Source: Alphaproteobacteria bacterium LSUCC0396 (GTDB taxonomy: Bacteria; Pseudomonadota; Alphaproteobacteria; Puniceispirillales; Puniceispirillaceae). From it: a stretch of 64,000 nucleotides of DNA. The stretch is taken from the NCBI GenBank assembly GCA_041228345.1, contig CP166131.1, forward strand, positions 2,225,001-2,289,000, given 5' to 3'. The notes beneath the pieces were generated by a model, which was not told where the DNA came from, did no database searches, and worked only from the letters and a program-made list of their open reading frames with translations. Made by a program: the position numbers and the translations under genes. Shown here piece after piece: positions 45,750 to 54,307 of this stretch; within the stretch, counting starts at the first letter, position 1, and each line of letters begins with the position of its first letter.

Positions 45750-46943
45750 TTATGCCTCGTCTGACTTTGCAAACAGTTCTTCCACCACTTCTTGACTAAG
45801 CTTCTCCCCAGCAAGCTCCAACAGTGGCCGCTCAACACTATCAAAGAGTTTAAACTGAGTGTTTGCCGCCTTAATCCTTTTGAATAAAAGAATATCTTCC
45901 GGCATGAGACCATAACAAAGCTGGGAGGCTAAATGGTGCCAAGCGACAGTCAATGATGATTTAACATTTTCAATATTTGTAAAATTATTTAACTCAATAT
46001 TATTATCTGACGCGTCCATTGCTTCATCAACACCTTGAATGATAGTGGTTGAGGTCTCATCATCCCAAACGTATTTTTTGGATTTTGTTGTCATTGGAAA
46101 CTGGTCTCCATGATTCATACCATAATGGCTCGAGAACCATGTTTTGGATAGCGCTATTACATCATCATCAAATGAGTTAAATGCCATTGTCCTTGCCTTT
46201 GAATACAGTAGAAGGAGAACAGGCCCATTATTCTTTGTAAAATTCAATAAAGCGTTTTCATAGAGCGCTAGCCGCGTAGGGAGATGAACTGACGCTTCGG
46301 GAGCCTCCGGCGTATGAGAAAACAGTGCAGGGCAAAAAGCGTGGCTCGTATCTCTTACAACTATTGTCTCGATGCCTCTCTCCTTTAGTTTTGTAATGGT
46401 ATCTGACCAGACATCATATTTAATGGTGCGTGTGTTGTTTGCATTGTCACGATCAATTTCTCGAACTGTTAGCGTAACATATGGGGCGCCGCCTGTTCTG
46501 CTATTTGTAATCTGTTCGGCAATTTTGCGTGCATATGAAGGGGCCTCAAAAAATCCGAGAGAATCCTCTCGAAAAAGTGAAGCCACAAGTTCGTGAGCTA
46601 CATATTCTGAAGTGGGCTGGTTCAGTGTATACCCCCGCGGGAATATATTATGAGCTGCAAGAGACTGAAATGATATCCCTTGCCGCTCTTCCCATATGAA
46701 ACTCTCGCAGGATGGCAGCACGCTGATACCGGGTATGATTACATTATTAAAAAATAACTCATTCTGTTCAAATGTTCTGATATTGTCTTCTCGAAATTTG
46801 CGATTAGGGCCATGAACAAATATTAACTTTATGTTTGATAATCCACGTCTTATCCTGCATATTTCGGCAGAATACAGGAAAGTGAAAAAGTCATATGAAC
46901 ATGGTGACACAGCCAGATCATAAAAACAAAATAGCGTTTTCAT
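45750..46943 (-). CDS. Uncharacterised protein of sugar cluster, possible glycosyltransferase
   Basis: 397 aa. No signature I can name. Seen: a possible nucleotide-sugar-like start (MKTLFCFYDLAVSPCSYDFF), the segments GGAPYVTLTVREIDR and IETIVVRDTSHAF, a central LALYENALLNFTKNNGPVLL strand-helix pattern, and an acidic C-terminus. Proteins of this layout occur in surface-polysaccharide clusters, sometimes annotated as glycosyltransferase-like. It precedes the nucleotidyltransferase gene by 10 nt in the transcript direction HldE-like, nucleotidyltransferase, this gene. Confidence 0.55.
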   Translation of the reverse strand: MKTLFCFYDLAVSPCSYDFFTFLYSAEICRIRRGLSNIKLIFVHGPNRKFREDNIRTFEQNELFFNNVIIPGISVLPSCESFIWEERQGISFQSLAAHNIFPRGYTLNQPTSEYVAHELVASLFREDSLGFFEAPSYARKIAEQITNSRTGGAPYVTLTVREIDRDNANNTRTIKYDVWSDTITKLKERGIETIVVRDTSHAFCPALFSHTPEAPEASVHLPTRLALYENALLNFTKNNGPVLLLLYSKARTMAFNSFDDDVIALSKTWFSSHYGMNHGDQFPMTTKSKKYVWDDETSTTIIQGVDEAMDASDNNIELNNFTNIENVKSSLTVAWHHLASQLCYGLMPEDILLFKRIKAANTQFKLFDSVERPLLELAGEKLSQEVVEELFAKSDEA

Positions 46944-46953
46944 TATTTTCTTT

Positions 46954-47664
46954 CTAATGTGCCTGTTGTTTTAAAAACCATTGGTTAGCCTCAGCTAATG
47001 TTTCTGGCCTACCGATGTCCTGAAAATACCGTTTAGTGAAGTAACAATTTATTCTGCCAATCATCATTGGAATTAAATCCTTACTAATTTCGTAAAGTGT
47101 TGGTGCTTTTCTATGTAATTCCTGCAAGAAAGATGCCGAAAACAAATATACTGCGCCACTGGCTTCTGAGGATAGTGGGTGATCCACTTTTTCATGAAAA
47201 TTAGTTAGAACAAAATTGTCACTATATTCGACAATTCCACATTCGCGTGGCCTATTTGTGCTAAATACAAGCATAGTGCCATCACATGAAGGCGGGCGAT
47301 TGATGAACGTACTGTACATGCCTTCAAGGTTGTCTTCACAATAATTATCGACATGAACAACAAAACAGTCATCTGTTTTAAGCCATTCTAAATGGTTAGA
47401 CAGGCTCATCCCGGTTCCTAATAATGTGGGCTCAAAACTGACATTTATCCGGTCACAAAAAGGATGTTTGGAAATGAACGCATCAACTTGTTCTGCCAAA
47501 TAATGTGTATTTATCACAAAATCAGTAACCCCTAACTTGTCAAGTTTGCCAAGCCAATGATCAAGCATTGTCTGTCCGCCTACTTCCATCAAGCATTTAG
47601 GTGTTGACTTGGTTAATTCTTCTAACCGAGATCCCAAACCTGCCGCAAGCAATAGAGCTTTCAT
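46954..47664 (-). CDS. Sugar-phosphate nucleotidyltransferase (HddC-like)
   Basis: 236 aa from ATG 47664, chosen because it gives MKALLLAAGLGSRLEELTKS, the nucleotide-binding loop LAAGxGxR...PKCL, with a 4-nt overlap (ATGA) of the HldE-like stop; a longer 33-residue extension was rejected. Further features: VHVDNY (metal Asp) and GTMLVFSTNR. Family members activate sugar 1-phosphates with CTP, GTP or UTP; HddC-type enzymes make GDP-heptose. Substrate is not certain. Confidence 0.8.
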   Translation of the reverse strand: MKALLLAAGLGSRLEELTKSTPKCLMEVGGQTMLDHWLGKLDKLGVTDFVINTHYLAEQVDAFISKHPFCDRINVSFEPTLLGTGMSLSNHLEWLKTDDCFVVHVDNYCEDNLEGMYSTFINRPPSCDGTMLVFSTNRPRECGIVEYSDNFVLTNFHEKVDHPLSSEASGAVYLFSASFLQELHRKAPTLYEISKDLIPMMIGRINCYFTKRYFQDIGRPETLAEANQWFLKQQAH

Positions 47665-49088
47665 GAGAGTGCCTGAATTATTTCTGATGATTTGATTGGT
47701 ATGTTGCCAACTCTGCCAACTTGAATGAACGCTGCTACGCTTCCAAGCAAACTCGCCTGCCACAAATTGGCGCCAGCCGCCAATGCAAGCGAGGCGATGA
47801 TCAAAACACTATCACCAGCCCCTGACACGTCAATTGGGTTCATGTTGAGGGCATCCAACCTCTCAGTGTGACGCAAACCATCCTGTTTTTGCACCAATTG
47901 TGCTATCATTCCATCACTGCCAAGTTTAAGGAGAATATTTTTCGCTGATGTTATGGTCATCAACTTGTCCGCAAGGACAACAAGTCCGTCATCGTAATTC
48001 TGAAGGGCAAGCCGTGCTTCGCGCTCTGTTGGCGTAATGAGATGTACGCCTTTAAAACGGCTGATATCTCCAAATTGTGATGAACTTTGGCTGTCAGCTG
48101 ACATCATTATATTATGGTCGTTACAGAGATTAATAACACGGTTGACAAGTGGTTGAGGAAGGCAGCCGTAATTAAAGTCAGAAAACACTACAAGATCAGT
48201 ATCTTTTATGGTCTGTTCTAACTCAGAAAAAATTATACTTTGAAGATGATCAGAGATTGCTTGTTGCGACAATGTGCTGACCCGTAGAAGTGATTTCCCG
48301 TGGCTTCTAAACCTTTGCTTGAGGGTTGTAGGGCGCGCGTTGTCAACAACAAAGCTATAATCAACATTACACCTATCTAATTCAGTTGCAGCTAAATCCC
48401 TTACGTGATCAGAGCCTACGACTGATAGAAACCGAGTGGATGCGCCAAGTTGGGCTGCATGTGATGCCACAATACCAGCACCGCCAAGAAAATCCTTCGT
48501 TTCTTGAGGACTCACAACCAAAGTTGGTTCTTCCTGGGACATGCCAAGCGGAAAACAATCAATATATTGGTCAACAATAGTATCACCGATGACACATACC
48601 TTAAGCTTTGCGATCTTATCAATGATGTGTTTCAGTGAGCTCGTTGAAAACTGGTGACGAATTGAAAACGACCGGATGAGCTCCCGTGTGGCTGGTGGGA
48701 TAGAGAGTCTATATTCTGAGTTACTGCTCGTAGAAAACCCTATTTCACCAGAGCTGAAAATTAGTTCCCCCCCATAACTCTCAATTATTTCAGATTCTTG
48801 ATTATACTGACCCTCAAACTCCTTGCCTTTAACGATGACATCCGGCTTTAGAGATTTGATGCAGTCAGATAAGGACGTTGAAATAAGAAAGGATTTGTCG
48901 ACAAGTTTGATTGAAGCAACTGACTCAAGTCTCAGATCTTCAGGTACATCTACCGCATTGCCCGCGAGCTTATCACTAAACACCCCGACCAACAGTGTTT
49001 TTGAAAATGTCCTTGCAAACTTTAAAAGCCTGATGTGACCAGGATGCAAAACATTGAAATTACCGGTTACTAAAACTGTTTTTTTCAT
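47661..49088 (-). CDS. HldE-like fusion, nucleotidylyltransferase then sugar kinase (reversed domain order)
   Basis: 475 aa from ATG 49088 (longer upstream frame to 49148 rejected; MKKTVLVTGNFN begins the fold). Residues 1-150 are a cytidylyltransferase-type domain with HPGH at 15-18. Residues 180-475 are a PfkB kinase: VCVIGDTIVDQYIDCFPLGM, EPTLVV, GGAGIVASHAAQLGA, and the catalytic GAGDS loop NPIDVSGAGDSVLI near the C-terminus. Canonical HldE has the kinase first and the adenylyltransferase second. The kinase half closely resembles heptose-7-phosphate kinase (HldA). Confidence 0.87.
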   Translation of the reverse strand: MKKTVLVTGNFNVLHPGHIRLLKFARTFSKTLLVGVFSDKLAGNAVDVPEDLRLESVASIKLVDKSFLISTSLSDCIKSLKPDVIVKGKEFEGQYNQESEIIESYGGELIFSSGEIGFSTSSNSEYRLSIPPATRELIRSFSIRHQFSTSSLKHIIDKIAKLKVCVIGDTIVDQYIDCFPLGMSQEEPTLVVSPQETKDFLGGAGIVASHAAQLGASTRFLSVVGSDHVRDLAATELDRCNVDYSFVVDNARPTTLKQRFRSHGKSLLRVSTLSQQAISDHLQSIIFSELEQTIKDTDLVVFSDFNYGCLPQPLVNRVINLCNDHNIMMSADSQSSSQFGDISRFKGVHLITPTEREARLALQNYDDGLVVLADKLMTITSAKNILLKLGSDGMIAQLVQKQDGLRHTERLDALNMNPIDVSGAGDSVLIIASLALAAGANLWQASLLGSVAAFIQVGRVGNIPIKSSEIIQALS

Positions 49089-49148
49089 ACTAAGCCCTAG
49101 GTTATGTGAACTCCTACCCCCCCCTGTTCTTTGGAAGAATAAGAACAT

Positions 49149-49299
49149 TAATTCAGATGGCTGGTGTTATCATAAGGTTAACTGAATTCAGACTTTTTCA
49201 CTGCTTAATTACATAGCTTAGCAATATCATAGAAACGTTTGGATGAAATTAGCATTATTTTCTTTGAGTTCAACTTCTGTTCCAAATAGCTGTCAGAGA
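49149..49299. other. Gene-free region upstream of HldE-like gene
   Basis: About 150 bp that I cannot assign, possibly with the promoter of the minus-strand HldE-like operon. Confidence 0.35.
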
Positions 49300-49460
49300 C
49301 AGCGTGTTTGGCCTTCCTCAAATCTCTCTAACCATTCGAATGGGATGGACGATTATGAGTGGGCCTCTGTCCAGGCCCCAATTTATGTAACATTTTCCAA
49401 TTAAGATTTCTTGATCAAATGTTCCATTAAGCCTCTCATCATATCCGTTTTCCCAAAACA
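49300..49460 (-). mobile_element. IS3-family orfB remnant
   Basis: The minus strand reads WENGYDERLNGTFDQEILIG, the WENGY-x-E-x-x-NG pattern of the IS3 transposase DDE C-terminus, then degrades into stops. With the two orfA remnants it shows IS3-type activity around the sugar island. Confidence 0.65.
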
Positions 49461-49569
49461 ATTTCTACTTATTGGATTGTGGACCGCCACAGAAGAGTTT
49501 TGATTAGAACTTATGAGGCTCTCGCAGAGTTAACGTTTAATTTTTTTCAGTTATTCAATTAGCCAGTTT

Positions 49570-50145
49570 TATTTCCAGGTTTTTTAGGGTTTGGCTCCAT
49601 TAACCCAGCTTTTTCTGTCTGTAGAGCTTGAGTGTTTCATATCAGTGGCTTTTGAACTTTCTAACCCCAGCGCCAGTCCCGGTTAGTTGGAAGCAGAACA
49701 TGTATATATGCGCCCAAGGCTTCGGCCAAATGGATGGTCGCTTTGTCTATAGAAACCATATAATCACAAACTGAGATTAGCGCTGAAAAAACATCCAGGT
49801 CATTATAGATATCTATTTCTGAAGCTTCCATCACATCAATCTTATGATTCTTTTTGAGGTCTGCAGTTTCATTTGAAGCATAGCCATATTGAAAGCTAAC
49901 GAGTGTTTTTCAGGTTTGTTTAATAGCCTTGCGATATCAGCTAATGAAATATTTCTTTGGCGTGCAGCTGGAATTGTTGATTTTGAGGATCAGCTTATGC
50001 CAATCAGAGTACCATCCTTGTTTCCAATGATTTATTTTCTTAGTTCAAGAGCTTGCTCGTTTTGGCACAACAAATAAGGTTTGGCACCTTTTATAAAACT
50101 TTCAATTATTAAGGTAAATAACCTGTCAATAACCATTTTTTCAAC
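49570..50145 (-). pseudogene. Dead TPR-glycosyltransferase catalytic-half remnant
   Basis: On the minus strand the translation follows the shared catalytic half: KAYLRCESERSQELRK-like AKPYLLCQNEQALELRK, then GTLIGIS with TGA in place of the conserved Trp codon, then AARQRNISLADIARLLNKP, a frameshift, and ISVCDYMVSIDKATIHLAEA. Diverged widely from the five intact copies, so it is old. The adjacent IS3 remnant may have inactivated it. Confidence 0.8.
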
Positions 50146-50149
50146 ACAA

Positions 50150-50166
50150 CCGGCATGCCAATTGCT
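50150..50166 (+). promoter_or_regulatory. Sigma-54 promoter of glycosyltransferase 5
   Basis: CCGGCATGCCAATTGCT: GGCAT-N5-TTGC, 50 nt before the ATG at 50216. Confidence 0.7.
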
Positions 50167-50215
50167 TATCAAATTGAGTAATATTTCAGAAACTACGTAT
50201 TTAGAAACGTTTTAA

Positions 50216-51922
50216 ATGCTGACGTCACAAAGAAATAAAAAAAACTTGAAAACTCGAATGTCAGATAAGGGTAAGTTGCAATTAATTTTGGCAGCGGGTT
50301 TTGAGCGTCATAAAAATGGAAACTTGAATGCTGCTAAAATGCTTTATGCGGAGGTTTTAAAAGTCACCCCGGATAATTTAGATGCCTTAAACCTTTTTGG
50401 TTTATTGCACTACCAATTACTCGATTACAAGATGGCGTTATCATCGTTTTCGCGGGCTATAACCCTCAAGCCTGAATGGAGTGAAGCTCTAAAAAATCGA
50501 GGCACTGTTCTTAAAGAACTTTTTCGATTTGATGAGGCATTAAAAGACTTGGACAGGGCGGTTTCGATTAACCCAAACAATTTCGAAGCCTACAATAACC
50601 GAGGCAACGTTCAGCATGAGTTAAAGCGCTTTAATGAGGCAATTGACGACTATAGCCAAGCAATTCGCATTAACCGTTATTATTCAGATGCTCTTTTTAA
50701 CCGTGCAAATACACTCAAGGAATTAAAACGGTTCAAAGAAGCACTCAAAGACTTTAACGAGGCTATAACTCTCAATCAAAATGAAGTTAGGTATCATAAC
50801 AACAGGGGTGTTATTTTAAATGAGCTTGGTCGATTTGATGAGGCGATGGCTGATCACGACAAAGCCATATCCCTACAGCCTGATTATGCAGAGGCCTTCA
50901 ACAACCGAGCATTGGTATTAAAGGAGTTGGGTCGTTTTGGCGAGGCGATGGCTGATTTGAATAAGGCCATTGCTTTGGATCCAGATTATCCTGAGGCACA
51001 TTGGAACAAAGCGCTTCAACTTCTTCTATTTGGTGAGTTTGAGGAAGGCTGGCCACTTTGTGAGTGGCGCTGGAAAACCAAACAACATATTGGAACAGAG
51101 CTCACCACGTCAAAGCCACGATGGTCAGGTGAAGCTAATAAAAGGGTCTTTTTATGGGCTGAACAAGGTATTGGTGATGAGATCATGTATGCCTCGCTCA
51201 TTCCTGAGCTTGCCGCCACTTCATCTAAGCTGATCGTACAATGTGATGAGAGGCTTATCCCTCTCTTTAAAAGATCATTTGTAGATGGCATCGAATATCG
51301 GTGCAGGAAAAGCCCAGCGCTGGAAGATAGTTATGACTGTCATATCCCAATGGGATCTTTGCCCAATATATTTAGACCATCATTAGATAGCTTTTCTAAA
51401 GCGTCGAAAGCATATCTGCGTTGTGAGAGTGAACGTTCACAAGAGTTGAGAAAAACTCTTTTAAAAGGTGAGGCCAAGACCCTTATTGGTATCAGCTGGA
51501 ACTCATCTTCACCAATTGCAGGCGCACATCATAGAAATATTACTTTAAGTGATATGGCACAGCATCTAGACGGGCCCAACGTAAAGCTGGTCAATTTACA
51601 ATATGGTGATGTCTCTGATGAAATTGCCAAGTTGAGGGAAGATCACGGCATTGAGGTTGCCGAGGCGTCAGAGATTGATAACCGCAACGACATTGATGGC
51701 CTGGCTGCGCTTATTATGGCGTGCGATCAGATCGTATCTATTGATAACGCAACAGTGCACCTTGCTGGCGCTCTTGGTGCTAACACCAGAGTTCTATTGC
51801 CCTTTAATCGAAGCTGGCAGTGGGGGTTAGAGCGCTCTGATAGCTATTGGTATGGTTCACTCCAACTCCACAGACAAAAAAAACCTGGTGACTGGAAACA
51901 TGCCCTTAAAACCATAAAATAG
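50216..51922 (+). CDS. TPR-glycosyltransferase 5
   Basis: 568 aa. N-terminal half has about six TPRs; residues 1-195 (SEALKNRGTVLKELFRFDEA, FEAYNNRGNVQHELKRFNEA) are its own, then from position 50801 it is base-identical with copy 4 (RGVILNELGRFDEAMADHDK onwards), followed by the shared catalytic half (WAEQGIGDEIMYASLIPELA; VSIDNATVHLAGALGA). It runs into the minus-strand flagellin with cassette X; the two genes converge. Function as in copy 1. Confidence 0.88.
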   Translation: MLTSQRNKKNLKTRMSDKGKLQLILAAGFERHKNGNLNAAKMLYAEVLKVTPDNLDALNLFGLLHYQLLDYKMALSSFSRAITLKPEWSEALKNRGTVLKELFRFDEALKDLDRAVSINPNNFEAYNNRGNVQHELKRFNEAIDDYSQAIRINRYYSDALFNRANTLKELKRFKEALKDFNEAITLNQNEVRYHNNRGVILNELGRFDEAMADHDKAISLQPDYAEAFNNRALVLKELGRFGEAMADLNKAIALDPDYPEAHWNKALQLLLFGEFEEGWPLCEWRWKTKQHIGTELTTSKPRWSGEANKRVFLWAEQGIGDEIMYASLIPELAATSSKLIVQCDERLIPLFKRSFVDGIEYRCRKSPALEDSYDCHIPMGSLPNIFRPSLDSFSKASKAYLRCESERSQELRKTLLKGEAKTLIGISWNSSSPIAGAHHRNITLSDMAQHLDGPNVKLVNLQYGDVSDEIAKLREDHGIEVAEASEIDNRNDIDGLAALIMACDQIVSIDNATVHLAGALGANTRVLLPFNRSWQWGLERSDSYWYGSLQLHRQKKPGDWKHALKTIK

Positions 51923-52019
51923 CGTTAAACAATAATAAAATGGTCATCAACTGAATCTTCGATGAAATCAACAGGTCGTTTGAGCGGCTTTATTGTTCAA
52001 TTCATTGAAAATATGACAA

Positions 52020-52043
52020 AAGGGGGCGATTTCTCGCCCCCTT
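52020..52043 (-). terminator. Terminator between GT5 and flagellin 52067-53242
   Basis: Exact copy of the 21354-21377 hairpin, 10-bp stem; probably acts in both directions for the convergent genes. Confidence 0.8.
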
Positions 52044-52066
52044 CATCAAACAGTCGTGAATGTTGC

Positions 52067-53242
52067 TTATTGCAACAAGCTGAGGACGGACTGCTTAGAC
52101 TGGTTAGCTTGGGCCAACATCGCCGTCGCTGCTTGAGCGAGAATCTGTTGCTTGGAGAGGTTGCTTGTTTCTGTTGCAAAGTCAGCATCAATAACACGTC
52201 CCACTGACTGCTCAGTCAGCATTGAGCTCTTTGATAAGTTATCAATGTTGTGCGAAAGCCTGTTCTGGATCGCACCAAGCTTCGCCTGTGCGGAAGAAAC
52301 TTCTTCTAGTGCCTTATCCAAACTCTCAATCGCATGTGTAGCATTTGCCGTGGTCTCAACTTTAATATCCGCAAGCGTGGCTTCACTCGCAGCACTAGCT
52401 ATTAGTGATATTTGCTCTGTGTGGGCCGAGCCCGTACGAGGTGTATATACAACATTAAAGGTATAAGTATTTGCTGCCATTGCTGTAGTGCTTGTCAACT
52501 TTCCAGTCTTGGCGTCAATCGAGAAGTTTGCTGCAGTTCCACCTGACACTTTAAAGGTCCCGAGTGAGTCACTCTTAAATGCTTCTTTAAAAGCTGTACT
52601 AAAGATGCTTGTGTCAATTTCCACTGTCGATGCTTTAGTAGTTCCCATCGTCACTTTAATACCAGTGGCAGCACCTGTCGAAGTAACACTGGTGGCTGAT
52701 TGAACAACTGCTCTATTCTTCACAAACCCAGTGATTTTGGCAGAGTCCGATGTTTTAAGTCCATCAACACTAACCCGTATGGTCTCAGCATTTGTGTTGC
52801 CAGCGCGGATGCTCTGGTCGTAAGAGCCATCCAAAACTTTGACGCCGTTAAATCGGGTATTGGTCGCGATCTTATCAATTTCGGCTAGAAGCGCGTTCAC
52901 TTCCAGTTGCGCATTATCACGGTCCTTTGCAGTATAGATACCGTTCTCCATCTGCACGGCAAGTTCACGCATACGCAAGATCATGTTAGAGATCTCACTC
53001 ATGCCGCTCTCAGCCGTCTGAACAAGAGAGATCCCGTCCTGTGAGTTCCGGATAGCCATCTTGATACCGTTTAACTGGCTTTTCATTTTGTTTGCAACAG
53101 CCAAACCAGCAGCATCATCAGCAGAGCTGTTAATGCGCAAGCCAGAAGATAGCCGCTCCATGGATGTTTGCATTTTGTCGTTGGCTTTGGTGGAATAGGT
53201 GCGCGCCATCAACGCACCAACATTGGTGTTTATAACAGTCAT
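52067..53242 (-). CDS. fliC: Flagellin, backbone B with cassette X (391 aa)
   Basis: Backbone B (RTYSTKAN, NSSADDAAG, KMKSQLNG, SSAQAKLG, KQSVLSLLQ) as in 21401-22603, but the centre is cassette X, residue-identical with the backbone-A genes at 14910 and 17643. The combinations A-X, A-Y, B-X and B-Y therefore all exist in this window. Terminal hairpin and 3' region are copied from the 21401 locus. Confidence 0.95.
   Translation of the reverse strand: MTVINTNVGALMARTYSTKANDKMQTSMERLSSGLRINSSADDAAGLAVANKMKSQLNGIKMAIRNSQDGISLVQTAESGMSEISNMILRMRELAVQMENGIYTAKDRDNAQLEVNALLAEIDKIATNTRFNGVKVLDGSYDQSIRAGNTNAETIRVSVDGLKTSDSAKITGFVKNRAVVQSATSVTSTGAATGIKVTMGTTKASTVEIDTSIFSTAFKEAFKSDSLGTFKVSGGTAANFSIDAKTGKLTSTTAMAANTYTFNVVYTPRTGSAHTEQISLIASAASEATLADIKVETTANATHAIESLDKALEEVSSAQAKLGAIQNRLSHNIDNLSKSSMLTEQSVGRVIDADFATETSNLSKQQILAQAATAMLAQANQSKQSVLSLLQ
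52336..52738 (-). repeat. Flagellin central cassette X, copy 3 (inverted)
   Basis: Inverted copy of 15415-15820 inside backbone B. Confidence 0.8.
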
Positions 53243-53301
53243 CGTTAGATCCTCATCTAGTTTGATGTTGGAAGCTTTTTGAACTTCCTGCTGAAATCTC
53301 C

Positions 53302-53325
53302 AACGACATAAAAATTAATTTTTTA
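53302..53325 (-). promoter_or_regulatory. Sigma-28-like promoter of flagellin 52067-53242
   Basis: Minus strand TAAA-N14-GTCGTT, 60 nt before the start codon. Confidence 0.6.
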
Positions 53326-53687
53326 GTTAAAACTCAAGAGTTGGTGAATTTGATATCAAAAATAAACTTTTTAAGCGTAATTTAGCTGTAAGCATATGAA
53401 TTTTTTCACCAATTAAGACAACCTTCTCTAATTAGTCTCTGAACTCATTTAATGATAACCTCGAGCAGCAGTATGCCCATGTTCCAATGCGCTGTGTTGT
53501 CTCATTGAATTGAAATGTTTTTCCCCTGTTCGCTGACGATTTGAGATGCTCTTGCACTATGGCAGATTAAGTCTGCGTACTCTTTCAAGATCAACATATA
53601 AAGCGTCAGATTCGAGACCGGTTGTTGGAGCCATTCGTTTTTCGCAAGAGGCACAAGTTTTGAGTGGCGTTTAAAAAAAGCTTATTT

Positions 53688-53712
53688 GTATGATTTTTAT
53701 ATGGAATCATAC
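53688..53712. repeat. 8-bp dyad upstream of gene 53801
   Basis: GTATGATT-N9-AATCATAC, perfect; possible operator. The rest of the 558-bp gap 53243-53800 has no gene that I recognise. Confidence 0.5.
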
Positions 53713-53800
53713 TATGATGTTGACCGCTTTGGCTCTATGTAATAAGAAAACAACCGCGTCGAAAACGTAGCATAGAAATAGACAGGATCGGAGTAGTGTG

Positions 53801-54286
53801 ATGGCAAAATGCCCTGACTGGATTTTTGATATTGTCAGCACACGCACTTGCATTCTGTTTTTGACTTCAAGCCATCCGCTTGAATTGTCAGCAAATCTTT
53901 TTTGCCAGACGCTGAATCAAAGTTATGATGTTACTGAACCAAAAGGGGTTGCTGAGGTCGCTGAAGAGATGGTCAGGTTCCTAAGCGAAATCAATGCTGG
54001 TGAGGATGCTGTAATATTTCTGAATGATTTTATTTATTTCAGGATAAATTATGAAACAAAAGCCAAGAAACGTAATTTAAAGCCTTTATTCGGTAATCCT
54101 GAAGAGGGGGTTGCTCAAGCCAGTCACAGCGATGCATTGAAACGTTTCAAGGCCTATGTTTTTGGACTTCGGTCAAATAATTCCCCTATGCCTCCACCGG
54201 CTTGGGATATGGTTGATAACGCGTCCCCATTACCTATTGTTAAAGCATTGCTCCAAGCCAGCATTAATCCGTTAGATGCGCTCTAA
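53801..54286 (+). CDS. Hypothetical protein between flagellin and FliD
   Basis: 161 aa from ATG 53801 (an upstream GTG is the alternative). Not recognised. Seen: a Cys/hydrophobic start, an AEVAEEMVRFLSEINAGEDA helix, INYETKAKKRNLKPLFGN, and a C-terminal PPPAWDMVDNASPLPIVKAL. No signal peptide or membrane segment. A regulatory or chaperone-like role near the filament genes is possible, but without direct support. Confidence 0.65.
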   Translation: MAKCPDWIFDIVSTRTCILFLTSSHPLELSANLFCQTLNQSYDVTEPKGVAEVAEEMVRFLSEINAGEDAVIFLNDFIYFRINYETKAKKRNLKPLFGNPEEGVAQASHSDALKRFKAYVFGLRSNNSPMPPPAWDMVDNASPLPIVKALLQASINPLDAL

Positions 54287-54307
54287 CCTGGAACGCTTTA
54301 GGACTGT

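Noticed and set aside
53648-53663. AGGCAC-N5-TTGA as sigma-54 promoter for gene 53801
   Set aside because: The -12 GC is missing and the box is 140 nt from the start codon.
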